A DNA stretch of 23,345 bases from CAJAQL01 sp964442965 (lineage in GTDB: Bacteria > Patescibacteriota > Minisyncoccia > UBA6257 > 2-01-FULL-56-20): assembly GCA_964442965.1 (NCBI GenBank), contig CAYUBE010000017.1, positions 1 through 23,345 of the forward strand, given 5' to 3'. Made by a program: the position numbers and the translations under genes. Shown one piece after another: positions 1 through 9,200 of this stretch (its first letter is position 1; each line of letters starts with the position of its first letter). The notes beneath the pieces are model-generated. The model was not told where the DNA came from. It saw only the letters and a list, made by a program, of their open reading frames with translations, and did not search any database.

Positions 1-95
1 AAAAACCCAAACGAAAATCTCCGCCGGAAAAACACACTTAATGCTCCTTAACTCGGGACTCCTTATCGCTAAGGTTTAGCGAGTTCTTTTCTTTC

Positions 96-145
96 AGCCC
101 GCCTTCTTCGTTTTTTCTTCGAAGGCGGGCTCTTTTCTTTTATTT
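96..145 (+). terminator. Rho-independent terminator of an upstream gene
   Basis: An 11-bp perfect GC-rich stem (AGCCCGCCTTC at 96-106, GAAGGCGGGCT at 121-131) has a T-rich loop and is followed by a T-rich tract. It separates whatever lies upstream from the ATPase gene at 193. Confidence 0.75.
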
Positions 146-177
146 GGACTTCTTTCCTTTCGCCGAAGCGCAAGGAA

Positions 178-186
178 TGTTAGAAT
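178..186 (+). promoter_or_regulatory. Extended -10 promoter directly before start codon
   Basis: TGTTAGAAT contains the extended -10 dinucleotide TG and a TAGAAT hexamer (181-186) that ends 6 bases before the ATG at 193. No -35 box or Shine-Dalgarno is evident. Transcription starting about 7 bases after the hexamer would begin at the start codon, giving a leaderless message. The same nonamer occurs at 5609-5617. Confidence 0.55.
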
Positions 187-192
187 ATATCC

Positions 193-2589
193 ATGACGTT
201 TTTTTTAATCCTTTCTGTTTTTGTCATTGGCATCGCCGCCGGCATCGGTCTTTATTTTCTGATCCGATGGTTCGGCATCAAAAGATTTTCAGATTCCCTC
301 CAGACATCTCTTTTTCTCATCAAAGTTCCACGGGTGTTGCCTGACGATAAAAACAAAAGCGAAGCGAAAGATTTTAAATCAGAGATAACACATTTCGAGG
401 AATTGTTGGGCGGCCTTTCGTCTTCTAAAAAACCGTTTTCGTTTGAGATCGCGGTGCCACATGTCGGCGAAGAGGTTTCCTTTTACCTTTCCGTTCCGAA
501 GCTCTCCGCGGAAACTGCAGCGAAACAAATTCAGGGCCTCTGGAATGGCGCGAGCGTCGAGCTTCTGCGCGACGATTTCAATATTTTTAATATCAACGGT
601 GCGACTGCCGCGGGATATGTCGCACTGAAAGAATCGTACGCTTTGCCGATTCGGACATACATGGAGCTTGGCATTGATTCCTTCGAGCCGATTTTAGGAA
701 CATTTGCGAAGATTAACGAGATCGGCGAGGGAGTTGCGCTTCAGGTTGTCATGCGGCCGGCAGGAAAAGATACCGCGAAATCGATCAGAAAATATGTCGA
801 ACTTTTAAAAAAAGGCGAACCGGCAAAAAAAGTATTCAGCAAAGGGCTTTCGATGTCTTTCAAAGATGTAGGGGAAGTTTTCGTTCCCAAAAATGATGAA
901 GAAAAAGCGAAAGAAAAAAGTGAACGTGTGGTGGACGAAGAAATCGTGAAGGCTCTTCAGGCAAAGATCGCAAAACCGCTTTTCCAGGTGAATGTTCGTA
1001 TCGTAGCGTCCGCCGGATCGCAGTTTCAGGCGGATGATATTCTGCATGGCGTGAGTGCCGGCTTTGGCCAGTTCGGAAGCCCGATGCGGAATGATTTCAA
1101 GGTGGTGAAGCCGCGCAATCCGAAGCGCATCATAAAAGATTTTATTTTCCGGTCGTTCGATACGGGACAAAGCATGATCCTTTCGAGCGAGGAGATCGCG
1201 AGCTTTTATCATTTGCCGATCTCATCGACCGAGACGCCGCGCGTGAAATGGCTCAAGTCGCGTGAAGCGCCTCCGCCGGAAAACCTGCCGAAGGAGGGGA
1301 TTCGCTTGGGCGATGCGCTTTTCCGCGGCGAGACGAAACCGGTTTACATGACAGACGAAGATCGGCGGCGGCATCTCTATATCGTCGGCCAGACAGGAAC
1401 CGGCAAATCGACGTTGATCGGAAACTTGGTGATGGAAGATATTCGTTCGGGAAAAGGGCTTGCGATCATCGACCCGCACGGTGATCTCGTCGAGAACGCG
1501 CTTGGTTTTGTGCCGAAAGAACGCTTGGATGATGTTATCTATTTCAATGCCGGTGATCTTGCGCGCCCGATGGGCATGAACATGCTCGATTATAATTTTG
1601 ATCGACCGGAAGAAAAGACGTTTATCGTGAATGAAATGATCAACATTTTCGACAAGCTTTATGACCTCAAAACGACCGGCGGCCCGATGTTCGAACAATA
1701 TATGCGGAATGCCTTGCTTCTCATGATGGAAGACATGGTAAACGAGCCGGCGACTTTAATTGAAGTACCCCGTATTTTCTCGGATCCGGCATACCGCGCC
1801 CGAAAGCTTGCGCGCATCAAGAACCCTGTGGTTGTTGATTTCTGGGAAAAGGAAGCGACGAAGGCCGGTGGTGAGGCATCGCTCGCCAACATGACGCCGT
1901 ACATCACTTCAAAGTTCACGAGTTTCATCTCGAATGATTATATGCGGCCGATCGTCGGCCAGCCGAAGTCGGCGTTCAATTTCCGCGAGGCGATGGATTC
2001 GGGAAAAATTTTGCTCGTCAATTTGTCGAAGGGTCGCATCGGCGATCTGAACGCCCAGCTTTTGGGCCTCATCATCACGGGAAAAATACTTATGGCGGCG
2101 CTTTCGCGCGCGGACGTTGCGGAAGGCGTTGCACGCCGTGATTTCTATCTTTATATCGACGAGTTCCAAAATTTCGCGACCGATTCTATCTCGACGATCT
2201 TGTCCGAGGCGCGCAAATACAGGTTGGACCTCATCGTTGCGCATCAGTTTATTGCCCAGCTCACTGACAAAATTCGCGATTCAGTTTTCGGAAATGTGGG
2301 ATCGATTATGGCGTTTCGTGTCGGCCCGCAGGATGCTGAATTTTTGGAGAAGCAGTTCGAGCCGGTGTTCAGCCGCCAGGATTTGATCAATATCGACAAC
2401 CTGCGAGCGTTCACGCGACTCCTGATCAACGGACAAACCTCGCGCGCGTTCGTAATGAAGATCGGCACCGATTCATGGAACGGCGGCGCGAAAGAACTCG
2501 CCGAAAAGATGAAGGAATACTCACGTATGAAGTATGGTGAAGATCGCCAAATCATCGAAGACAGCATATACCGGCGATTAAGGGAATAA
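193..2589 (+). CDS. VirD4/TraG/HerA-like ATPase with N-terminal membrane anchor
   Basis: This is a 798-residue P-loop ATPase of the type IV secretion coupling-protein/HerA (DUF87) group, whose members use ATP to move DNA or protein at the membrane. Residues 3-25 form a membrane anchor. A charged region of about 350 residues follows. The Walker A motif GQTGTGKST lies at 399-407 and is followed by 'IIDPHGDLVENAL', typical of the VirD4/TraG class. The Walker B-like DEFQNF lies at 656-661, inside a C-terminal TraM-recognition-type segment ('EARKYRLDLIVAHQF'). No relaxase or other type IV secretion genes are in the window, so conjugation cannot be assumed; such orphan ATPases recur in CPR genomes with unknown substrates. 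The start is fixed by the -10 box 6 bases upstream and by the membrane helix beginning at residue 3. pgk follows after 19 bases, so co-transcription is likely. The family is clear; the role is not. Confidence 0.85.
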   Translation: MTFFLILSVFVIGIAAGIGLYFLIRWFGIKRFSDSLQTSLFLIKVPRVLPDDKNKSEAKDFKSEITHFEELLGGLSSSKKPFSFEIAVPHVGEEVSFYLSVPKLSAETAAKQIQGLWNGASVELLRDDFNIFNINGATAAGYVALKESYALPIRTYMELGIDSFEPILGTFAKINEIGEGVALQVVMRPAGKDTAKSIRKYVELLKKGEPAKKVFSKGLSMSFKDVGEVFVPKNDEEKAKEKSERVVDEEIVKALQAKIAKPLFQVNVRIVASAGSQFQADDILHGVSAGFGQFGSPMRNDFKVVKPRNPKRIIKDFIFRSFDTGQSMILSSEEIASFYHLPISSTETPRVKWLKSREAPPPENLPKEGIRLGDALFRGETKPVYMTDEDRRRHLYIVGQTGTGKSTLIGNLVMEDIRSGKGLAIIDPHGDLVENALGFVPKERLDDVIYFNAGDLARPMGMNMLDYNFDRPEEKTFIVNEMINIFDKLYDLKTTGGPMFEQYMRNALLLMMEDMVNEPATLIEVPRIFSDPAYRARKLARIKNPVVVDFWEKEATKAGGEASLANMTPYITSKFTSFISNDYMRPIVGQPKSAFNFREAMDSGKILLVNLSKGRIGDLNAQLLGLIITGKILMAALSRADVAEGVARRDFYLYIDEFQNFATDSISTILSEARKYRLDLIVAHQFIAQLTDKIRDSVFGNVGSIMAFRVGPQDAEFLEKQFEPVFSRQDLINIDNLRAFTRLLINGQTSRAFVMKIGTDSWNGGAKELAEKMKEYSRMKYGEDRQIIEDSIYRRLRE

Positions 2590-2608
2590 GCAGAAAAAAT
2601 TCCGTTTT

Positions 2609-3754
2609 ATGATCCGTTTTTTAAGCAAGATCGAAATCAGAAAAATTAGAAAAAAAACCGTTCTTCTACGGCTCGATTTTAATACCGAAGATGATTGGCG
2701 GATGAAGGCAGTTTTACCGACCGTTAAATTTTTATTAAAGAATGGTTGCAAAATTGTCATTTTGAGCCATCGTGGCCGACCCCACTCCGCTCCGTTAAGC
2801 GGAGCTTCGCGGGGCAAGCCCTTTCGATTGGATATATCTTCAAAAAAATTCAGTTTAAAGAAAGATGCCGTTGATCTCGGACGGCTTTTGAAGAAGAAAG
2901 TTATTTTTATCGGCCATTTTGATTTTATGAATATAAGGAAGACGGTTGCTCTAAGTCCCGCGCGTTCGATTTTTCTCCTGGAAAATCTCCGTTTTATGGC
3001 GGGAGAGGAAAAGAACGATTTGAAATTTGCGCGCGATCTTGCATCGCTCGGCGATGTTTATGTGAACGATGCATTTGCGGTGTCTCATCGTGCAAACGCT
3101 TCGGTTGCGGCGATCACGAAGTATCTTCCGAGCTGTGTCGGTTTCGAGCTGGAGGCGGAAATCAAGCACCTCTCGCGAGTTATGCAGTCGCCGAAAAAAC
3201 CGCTCATTATGATTATTGGGGGAGCCAAGGTTTCGGATAAGCTGGGCGTTTTGCATTATTTTCGGAACAGGGCGGATTGGTTTATTCTCGGTGGGGGTCC
3301 GGCGAATACCATGCTTTCAGTCCGGGGCGTGAATGTTGAAAAATCATTAAGAGATAATGACGATGATGTCGCTGAGATCAGAAAAATTACGCATTATCCG
3401 AATCTTGTCCTGCCGGTCGATTATGCGTGGTATAAAAATGCTATCGTCGATGTCGGTCCGAAAAGTCGTGCGGCATTTTGTAAAAAAATCGCTACGGCAA
3501 AAACCATCGTGTGGAGTGGCCCCCTTGGCCTGATCGACGTGCCGCCGTATGACAAGGGTTCTCGCGCAGTCGCGCAGGCTATCGCCAGGAACCGGGCGGC
3601 GCTTTCTGTTGCTGGCGGCGGCGAGACCGTGATGTTTCTGAAAAAGATCCGGCTTGATAAGAAATTCACTTTTATTTCTACGGGCGGCGGTGCTATGCTC
3701 GATTTCCTCGCCGGCAAAAAACTTCCCGGCATCGAAGCGCTAAAGAGAATATAG
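2609..3754 (+). CDS. pgk: Phosphoglycerate kinase
   Basis: This glycolytic enzyme transfers phosphate from 1,3-bisphosphoglycerate to ADP in the cytosol. At 381 residues it is slightly short for the family (about 390-415). Conserved blocks appear in order: RLDFN near the N-terminus, the Arg of 'WRMKAVLPT', SHRGRP, LENLRF, VNDAF followed by SHRANAS (substrate arginine), GGAKVSDK (catalytic-lysine block), GPLGLID, and STGGGAMLDFLAGKKLPG at the C-terminus. Some positions are unusual: the usual GGGD block reads GGGE ('AGGGETV'), and the usual GPMG-(V/I)-(F/W)-E block ends in Asp. Residues about 58-69 ('PHSAPLSGASRG') are encoded by a palindromic mini-repeat, apparently an in-frame insertion just after SHRGRP. 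No Shine-Dalgarno or -10 box precedes the ATG, consistent with transcription from the ATPase promoter. The core motifs are intact, so it is probably active. Confidence 0.93.
   Translation: MIRFLSKIEIRKIRKKTVLLRLDFNTEDDWRMKAVLPTVKFLLKNGCKIVILSHRGRPHSAPLSGASRGKPFRLDISSKKFSLKKDAVDLGRLLKKKVIFIGHFDFMNIRKTVALSPARSIFLLENLRFMAGEEKNDLKFARDLASLGDVYVNDAFAVSHRANASVAAITKYLPSCVGFELEAEIKHLSRVMQSPKKPLIMIIGGAKVSDKLGVLHYFRNRADWFILGGGPANTMLSVRGVNVEKSLRDNDDDVAEIRKITHYPNLVLPVDYAWYKNAIVDVGPKSRAAFCKKIATAKTIVWSGPLGLIDVPPYDKGSRAVAQAIARNRAALSVAGGGETVMFLKKIRLDKKFTFISTGGGAMLDFLAGKKLPGIEALKRI
2780..2814. repeat. Palindromic mini-repeat inside pgk
   Basis: The palindrome has a 6-bp perfect inner stem (GCTCCG at 2789-2794, CGGAGC at 2800-2805) and an outer CCCC/GGGG pair (2780-2783, 2811-2814). 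It encodes about 12 residues that normal phosphoglycerate kinases do not have at this place. The GC-rich palindrome in a flexible loop suggests an inserted element that kept the frame. Confidence 0.5.
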
Positions 3755-3780
3755 AAATTTTTATCACAAAAAGAGAAATT

Positions 3781-3808
3781 TGGATTCCGCGTCGGGGCGC
3801 GGAATGAC
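3781..3808 (-). repeat. Palindromic intergenic repeat (GTCATTCC...GGAATCCA type)
   Basis: ATTCCGCG at 3784-3791 pairs with CGCGGAAT at 3798-3805, closed by terminal TGGA and TGAC. Read on the minus strand it begins GTCATTCC and ends AATCCA. The same architecture recurs at 4846-4873 and 13218-13244. Because it spans the upstream TTG and overlaps the ATG at 3804, the later ATG at 3819 is the better start for the next gene. Confidence 0.6.
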
Positions 3809-3818
3809 ACTCCAGAAC

Positions 3819-4835
3819 ATGATCTACGATTTCTATTTCCATAATGATTTTGATGGTTGGGCATCAGCCGCGGTCATGCTGTCGTTTCTCGAGAATCGCG
3901 GCGATCGTATCGGGCATTTTGTTCCCGTTGACCATGACCTTCAATCGCAGTGGATCGATGATCATTTTTTTGCAAAGCATCGTTTATTCAAGGGAAAGCG
4001 TCACGCGCCGATCGTACTCGATTTTCCGTTTCATCCGGGCACTGCGTTTTGGTTCGATCATCATCCGACTGCGTTCAAAAAAGAGGAGTGGAAGGAAAAA
4101 TTTCATGAGGATCTTTCGCACATCTATCGGCCTCGCTATTTTTCGTGCTGCCATCTGACGTACGCCACGCTTAAGCGAAATTTCAACTGGCACCCGCCGG
4201 AATATTTGAAAGAGCTTACGGTATGGCTCGATAGCATCGACGGCGCCCGATATGCCTCGCCCACGGAACCTCTGCTCATGAAAGAACCGGCATTCGCTAT
4301 CGATAGCTTTGTTGATGCACAGAAGAGGGATTCAGAGAACGCTGAGTGGCTCGTGCGATTGCTTGCGTCCTCTCCGCTGGATGATGTTGCAAAATCCCCG
4401 CGCATCGCGGCGGCCGGCCGCCGCGCACGGCAGGATACCGCTCAGAACCTCGCTTTCTATCGGAAGCATCTTGTCCGAAACGGCGACGTTACCGTTATCA
4501 ATCTCATCGGCCATGAGAAAAAATTTCTCCGCTACGCTCCCTATTATTTATTTCCGAAGATCCGCTATGGCGTGCGCACAAGGAGGAAGGGTGCGCTGTA
4601 CGGCGTCGGTGTCGGCGAAAATCCATGGCTTCCGCATAAGGGAAAGATTCACCTCGGGCGCCTCGTCGGAAAATACGGCGGGGGAGGACATAGCTCCGCA
4701 GCGGCTGTCGACTTCAAAACCAAAGAGGAAGCGGAGTGCGCGAAAGAAGAAATCATAGAAAGGTTAAATTCTGCGCCATTCCCGTCCCGTATCGGAATAA
4801 GGCGTGAACTCCATCGGGAATCCAAAATCCTATAA
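3819..4835 (+). CDS. DHH/DHHA1 family phosphoesterase
   Basis: This is a predicted metal-dependent phosphoesterase of the DHH superfamily (RecJ, NrnA and pyrophosphatase relatives), acting on short oligonucleotides, cyclic dinucleotides or similar substrates. With the start at 3819 it has 338 residues. DHH motifs appear in order: HNDFDG (Asp10, Asp12), VLDFP (Asp68), FDHH (80-82) and LDSIDGA (Asp138/Asp141). The DHHA1 domain ends with the glycine-rich 'GKYGGGGHSSAAA' near residue 285-295, the usual substrate-binding loop. All metal ligands seem present. The last 20 or so residues ('SAPFPSRIGIRR...') come from a repeat element that also brings the stop codon, so the native C-terminus was probably different. 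An in-frame TTG at 3780 and ATG at 3804 would add residues encoded by another repeat. It follows pgk by 64 bases on the same strand. The exact substrate is unknown. Confidence 0.85.
   Translation: MIYDFYFHNDFDGWASAAVMLSFLENRGDRIGHFVPVDHDLQSQWIDDHFFAKHRLFKGKRHAPIVLDFPFHPGTAFWFDHHPTAFKKEEWKEKFHEDLSHIYRPRYFSCCHLTYATLKRNFNWHPPEYLKELTVWLDSIDGARYASPTEPLLMKEPAFAIDSFVDAQKRDSENAEWLVRLLASSPLDDVAKSPRIAAAGRRARQDTAQNLAFYRKHLVRNGDVTVINLIGHEKKFLRYAPYYLFPKIRYGVRTRRKGALYGVGVGENPWLPHKGKIHLGRLVGKYGGGGHSSAAAVDFKTKEEAECAKEEIIERLNSAPFPSRIGIRRELHRESKIL
4776..4823. repeat. Repeat element forming the 3' end of the DHH gene
   Basis: CCATTCCCG at the left and CGGGAATCCA at the right (pairing segments 4778-4784 and 4815-4821) enclose about 30 bases. 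The terminal sequences match the GTCATTCCCG...CGGGAATCCA repeat type. The DHH reading frame runs through the element and stops 12 bases after it. Confidence 0.5.
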
Positions 4836-4845
4836 GAGAAAAAAA

Positions 4846-4873
4846 TCTGGGTACCGGCTTTCGCCGGTATGAC
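4846..4873 (-). repeat. Palindromic intergenic repeat
   Basis: TACCGGC at 4852-4858 pairs with GCCGGTA at 4863-4869 around a short TTTC loop, with the terminal TCTGGG and TGAC seen in other members of this type. There is no T-tract after it on the plus strand, so it is a poor terminator. Confidence 0.6.
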
Positions 4874-4889
4874 CTTGTTGCTGATTGGA

Positions 4890-4895
4890 TAAAAT
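4890..4895 (+). promoter_or_regulatory. -10 box directly before start codon
   Basis: TAAAAT ends 5 bases before the ATG at 4901. There is no Shine-Dalgarno and no good -35 box. A leaderless message is predicted. Confidence 0.45.
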
Positions 4896-4900
4896 ATCCC

Positions 4901-5515
4901 ATGCCCTCCAAAAAGAAAAAATATTACGCCTACCTCTTACCGGACAAGAAGTCTGGCGTTACGGACGATTGGAGTATCTGCGAAAGGATGGTCTCCGGTG
5001 TTATAGGTGCGCGGTATCGAGGATTTTCTTCAAACGAAGATGCGCGCGCATGGCTTGAGGAGGGCGCGCGCTATGAAATAAAGATACGCAAAAAATTGGA
5101 ACAGGGCATTTATTTTGATGCTGGCACCGGACGGGGAGATGGCGTTGAAATCAGCGTGACCGATGAAGCAGGAAAAAATCTTCTTCATAAAGCGATGAAA
5201 AAGAAGGCTCTGAACCTATTCGGAAAACATCGCGTGGAGCGGGACGATGCAACGAATAATTATGGAGAGCTTTTAGCATTACGCTATGCGCTTGAGATAG
5301 CCGAGAAAGAAAAGATAAAGCATATTTTTGGAGACAGCAAGCTCGTTATTGATTATTGGTCTCGCCATCGCGCCAAGCGCAAGGAACTTCCCCCGGCAAC
5401 GGTCAGTTTATTGGATAACGTTGCAAAAATGCGTGAAAAATTTGAAGCCTCGGGAGGGGCCGTTCGTCGGATATCCGGCGGGGATAATCCCGCTGACCTT
5501 GGGTTTCATAGATAA
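4901..5515 (+). CDS. rnhA: Ribonuclease H1 with N-terminal viroplasmin-like domain
   Basis: This enzyme is predicted to cleave the RNA strand of RNA-DNA hybrids (R-loops, primers). It has 204 residues. Residues 6-55 ('YYAYLLPDKKSGVTDDW...ARAWLEEG') match the viroplasmin/hybrid-binding domain, a small fold that grips hybrids in eukaryotic and some bacterial RNase H1. The catalytic domain from about residue 68 has the four expected acidic residues: Asp73 in 'YFDAGTG', Glu123 in 'NNYGELLAL', Asp145 in 'FGDSKLVI' and Asp199 in 'NPADLG'. The usual GHxGxxxN histidine loop is reduced to 'SGGDNPAD', as in short histidine-less RNase H1 proteins. The start is supported by a -10 box 5 bases upstream. 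A palindromic repeat follows the gene. Confidence in the family is high. Confidence 0.85.
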   Translation: MPSKKKKYYAYLLPDKKSGVTDDWSICERMVSGVIGARYRGFSSNEDARAWLEEGARYEIKIRKKLEQGIYFDAGTGRGDGVEISVTDEAGKNLLHKAMKKKALNLFGKHRVERDDATNNYGELLALRYALEIAEKEKIKHIFGDSKLVIDYWSRHRAKRKELPPATVSLLDNVAKMREKFEASGGAVRRISGGDNPADLGFHR

Positions 5516-5532
5516 ATCCATGATGGCGCCAT

Positions 5533-5570
5533 TCCGCTTGTCCGCCGCAGTTTTAACGAAGGCGGAAGCC
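5533..5570. repeat. Intergenic palindromic repeat after RNase H gene
   Basis: TCCGCC (5541-5546) pairs with GGCGGA (5561-5566) across a 14-base loop, with GC-rich flanks. It lies between the RNase H stop and the promoter of the prepilin-like gene. It has no T-tract, so it is better called a dispersed repeat than a terminator. Confidence 0.45.
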
Positions 5571-5608
5571 TTGCGAGGAATTTTTCCGAAAACGAAAAAT
5601 ATCTATTA

Positions 5609-5617
5609 TGTTAGAAT
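5609..5617 (+). promoter_or_regulatory. Extended -10 promoter directly before GTG start
   Basis: TGTTAGAAT is the same nonamer as at 178-186. The hexamer ends 6 bases before the GTG at 5624. The nearby ATG at 5616 reads into a stop after six codons, so GTG is the start. Confidence 0.55.
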
Positions 5618-5623
5618 GAAAGG

Positions 5624-6262
5624 GTGCAACAGATAGGAACGAATAGGGGTCAATCGTTGGTCGAGATCCTGATCGCGGTCGCGATCGGCGCGGTTCTTGT
5701 CGTTGCGGGAGCCGCGATGATTGCTCCGGCATTGCAATCGAACGCGCAAGCGACCAAAGAGCAAGCCGCCTCATCGCTCGGAAAAGAATTGATCGATAAT
5801 GTGAGAGCATGGTCGGGAGGAAACTGGAATAATGTGCTGGCCCTCGCAACCGGAACGGCGAACCATTACTATTTAAATACGACGAGCTCGCCGTTCGCTC
5901 CGGCGACGGGCACCCAATCGATAGTAATCACGTCCGCGACCTCGAGCGTGACCTATAGCCGCTACTTTTACCTTTCCAATGTGTATCGCGATAGCAACGG
6001 AAATGTCGTAACGAACGGCGGCACCTACGATCCTTCTACGGAGCAAGTGACAGTTGTCTATGGATGGTCGGGCGGCTCGACGGGCACGATGTCAACTTAT
6101 GTCGTCCGCGGCAACAATAATGTTTTTTTCCAAAATGACTGGTCGGGTGGTCCGGGACAGGCCGGCCCTGTTACATCCACCGGCAATCAATTCGCCAGTT
6201 CTTCGAGTATTGATTATTCAACGAGCACCGGATCGCTCTACGTATCGATACCGGGATATTAA
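5624..6262 (+). CDS. Type IV prepilin-like protein
   Basis: This 212-residue protein has a classic prepilin N-terminus. A short basic leader 'MQQIGTNRG' is followed by 'QSLVEILIAVAIG': cleavage would fall after Gly9, with Glu at +5 of the mature protein. A hydrophobic helix spans about residues 11-32 and would anchor it in the membrane and pack the pilus core. The rest is Ser/Thr/Gly/Asn-rich and predicted beta-rich, as in minor pilins and pseudopilins. The GTG start is supported by an extended -10 box 6 bases upstream. It sits 29 bases before the giant surface-protein gene, so the two may work together as a pilus-tip or surface structure, but no pilus ATPase or prepilin peptidase is in the window. 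The prepilin signal is clear; the exact pilin class is not. Confidence 0.82.
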   Translation: MQQIGTNRGQSLVEILIAVAIGAVLVVAGAAMIAPALQSNAQATKEQAASSLGKELIDNVRAWSGGNWNNVLALATGTANHYYLNTTSSPFAPATGTQSIVITSATSSVTYSRYFYLSNVYRDSNGNVVTNGGTYDPSTEQVTVVYGWSGGSTGTMSTYVVRGNNNVFFQNDWSGGPGQAGPVTSTGNQFASSSSIDYSTSTGSLYVSIPGY

Positions 6263-6271
6263 ATTTTTTTC

Positions 6272-6280
6272 TGTTAAAAT
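6272..6280 (+). promoter_or_regulatory. Extended -10 promoter of surface-protein gene
   Basis: TGTTAAAAT has the TG extension and a TAAAAT hexamer ending 11 bases before the ATG at 6292, implying a leader of only about 4-5 bases. There is no convincing Shine-Dalgarno ('CAGGA' is too close to the ATG). Confidence 0.45.
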
Positions 6281-6291
6281 AATTATCAGGA

Positions 6292-9200
6292 ATGAAAACT
6301 ATGCCGGATGCAGGCAATAAAAAATCACTCTTCTTAGTATCAACGGTTTTACTGCTTGGTGCCGGGCTTTTTGTCCTGTGGCGGACCGCTCCGTTCGCAC
6401 AAGCTTCTTATAACGGCTACTCTTACGAAAGTCAGATCACGGTGCCATACGGAAATGTTTCAACCACGCTCACGAATTTCCCCATGTTGGTTTCCGGAAC
6501 CTATAGCTGGCTTGCCGCCACCTCAAGCGGGGGATATGTTCAAAATTCAAATGGCTACGACGTTATTTTTACCTCCGATGCGGGTTGTACCACGAAGCTC
6601 AATTGGGAGGTCGAATCATATTCCGCTTCGACCGGTGCCGTGAATTATTGGGTTCAGATTCCATCTCTCTCGAGCACGGCGAATACGAGCATCTATGTTT
6701 GTTACGGCAATTCTTCTATCTCATCCGATCAATCCAACAAGAACGGAACGTGGGACAGTAATTATCAGGGGGTATGGCATCTTCCGAACGGAACGACGCT
6801 TTCAGCGCAAGATTCAACGGTGAACGGAAATAATGGCACGGTGAGCGGCGTCACCGCGGGAACGGGAAAAATAGGAGGAGGCGCCTTAAGCTCCGGAAAC
6901 AACAGTATAAGCATTCCGGGACCGGCGCTTGGTTCGCCCGTCATGACAACGTATGCCGGAAAAGGAAAGTATCCCTATGCTATTGCTTTTGACCACACCA
7001 ATATGTGGACGGCTAACTACGGCGATAATAGTGTGACAAAAGTCACCCCGTCGGGTGGAGCTACAACCTATGTCGGCACGGGTTCTCATCCTTACGCTAT
7101 CGCTTTCGACGGCGTGAACATGTGGACGGCGAACTATGGAGCAAATAGCGTGACGGAAATAACCCCGTCTGGCGCGATGACGACCTATACTGGAACTGGT
7201 TCTGAACCTGCTGGCATCGCTTTTGACGGCACCAACATGTGGACGGCTAACTACGCTAGCAGTAGCGTCACGAAAATAACCCCATCGGGCGTTATGACAA
7301 CCTATTCTGGGACTGGCAGTGGTCCCGAGGCTATCGCTTTCGACGGCGTGAACATGTGGACGGCAAATCAAAATGACAACAGTGTGACGAAGATCACCCC
7401 CTCGGGCACTATGACAACCTATACCGGAACCGGCAGTGAGCCTTACGCCATCGCTTTTGACGGCGTGAACATGTGGACGGCAAATTACACCGGCGCTAGC
7501 GTGACAAAAATCACTCCTTCTGGCACCATGACGACCTACGGGATAGGTAATGGTCCTGGCGCCATCGCTTTTGACGGCACCAACATGTGGACGGCGAATC
7601 CGGTCAACAACAATGTAAACAAAATTACCTTATCGGGTACTGTTACGGGTTATTCTTCGGGGAACATCGAGTCTTATGGTATCGCTTTTGATGGCACCAA
7701 CATGTGGACGGCGAATTACGGCAATACCGTAACGAAGGTTACCTCGTCAGGGGTCGGAACAACCTATTCAATAAATGAAAGTGTTCCTTATGGTATCGCT
7801 TTTGACGGCACCAATATGTGGACGGCAAATCAGGGCAATAACAGCGTAACAAAAGTTTCTCCATCGGGAGTTATGACGGTCTATACCGGAACAGGCAGTA
7901 CGCCGTACGGTATTGCCTTTGACGGCACCAACATGTGGACGGCAAATGAAGGCGCGAATAGTGTGACGAAAATTACCCCGTCGGGCGTTGCGACGACTTA
8001 CACGGGGACAGACTCTGGACCTGTAGGTATTGCTTTTGATGGCACCAACATGTGGACGGCAAATCAAAATGACAACAGTGTGACGAAGATCACCCCCTCG
8101 GGCACTATGACGACTTATATCGGGACTGGCAGTGAGCCTGACGCCATCGCTTTTGACGGCACCAACATGTGGACCGCAAATTTTTACGGCAATAGCGTGA
8201 CCGAAATTAACAAGTTGGGCAATATGACGACCTACACGGGAACGGGCAGTGAGCCTGACGCCATCGCTTTTGACGGCACCAACATGTGGACGGCGAATGC
8301 CGGTAATAACAGTGTTACAAAAATTACCCCGTCCGGTGCCATGACGACCTATACCGGAACCGGTGGCCTTCCCCAGTCTATTGCTTTTGACGGCACCAAC
8401 ATGTGGACGGCGAATAATAGCGGTAACAGCGTAACAAAAATCACCCCGGGCGGAGTCATAACGACCTATACGGGTGTGGGTAGTTATCCCGAAGCCATCG
8501 CTTTTGATGGCGTAAACATGTGGGCTACCGTCGGTACTGCAAATGGCGTGACGAAGATCGCTCCATCCGGCGCTATAACGTTGTCCGGTTGGGTTAATCC
8601 TGACGGAACCCATCTTTCGAGCCCGGAGTCGATTATTTCCGATAGTGCCGGCAATAACGCTTTACAATTAAACGCAAGCAAAGTGGATTTTATCTCCGGC
8701 GGTGGAGTGGGTACCATGACGACCTATACTAATGTTGGTCCGTATCCTTACGCCATCGCTTTTGACGGCACGAACATGTGGACGGCAGACGAAAGTGGCA
8801 ATAGTGTAACGAAGATCACTCCTTCGGGAATCGCGACTACATATACTGGTACCGGCTCTCATCCTTACGCCATCGCTTTTGACGGCACGAACATGTGGAC
8901 GGCGAATTACGGCGACAACAGCGTGACGAAGATCACCCCCTCCGGCACCATGACGACTTACGCCGGAACGGGCAATACACCTGACGCCATCGCTTTTGAC
9001 GGCACGAACATGTGGACGGCGAACTACAGTAATAACAGTGTTACAAAAATAACCTCATCCGGTGCCATGACAACCTATACCGGAACGGGCAGCGGGCCTT
9101 ACGGTATCGCTTTTGACGGCACGAACATGTGGACGGCGAACTACGGCGGTAGTAGTGTTACAAAAATCACCCCCTCGGGCACTATGACGACTTATACCGG

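Larger units (their letters stand above)
1..192. other. Non-coding start of window
   Basis: I see no credible gene here. A small hairpin (TCGCTAA at 66-72 against TTAGCGA at 76-82) is followed by the much stronger terminator at 96-131 and then the extended -10 box of the gene at 193. The stretch therefore reads as the 3' end of an upstream transcription unit outside the window, followed by a promoter. Confidence 0.6.

Noticed and set aside
193..2589. A conjugative element led by the VirD4-like ATPase
   Set aside because: There is no relaxase, VirB4, integrase or attachment site in the window; neighbours are housekeeping genes.
3780..3818. TTG (3780) or ATG (3804) as start of the DHH gene
   Set aside because: Both lie in or next to a dispersed repeat. 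The DHH fold starts at 'MIYDFYFHNDFDG' (3819).
7768..8613. Long open frame of 281 codons on the minus strand inside the propeller arrays (and similar ones at 6886-7371 and 9289-9633)
   Set aside because: They are antisense shadows of the 117-bp coding repeats: the same antisense phase stays open in each unit. They have no start signals.
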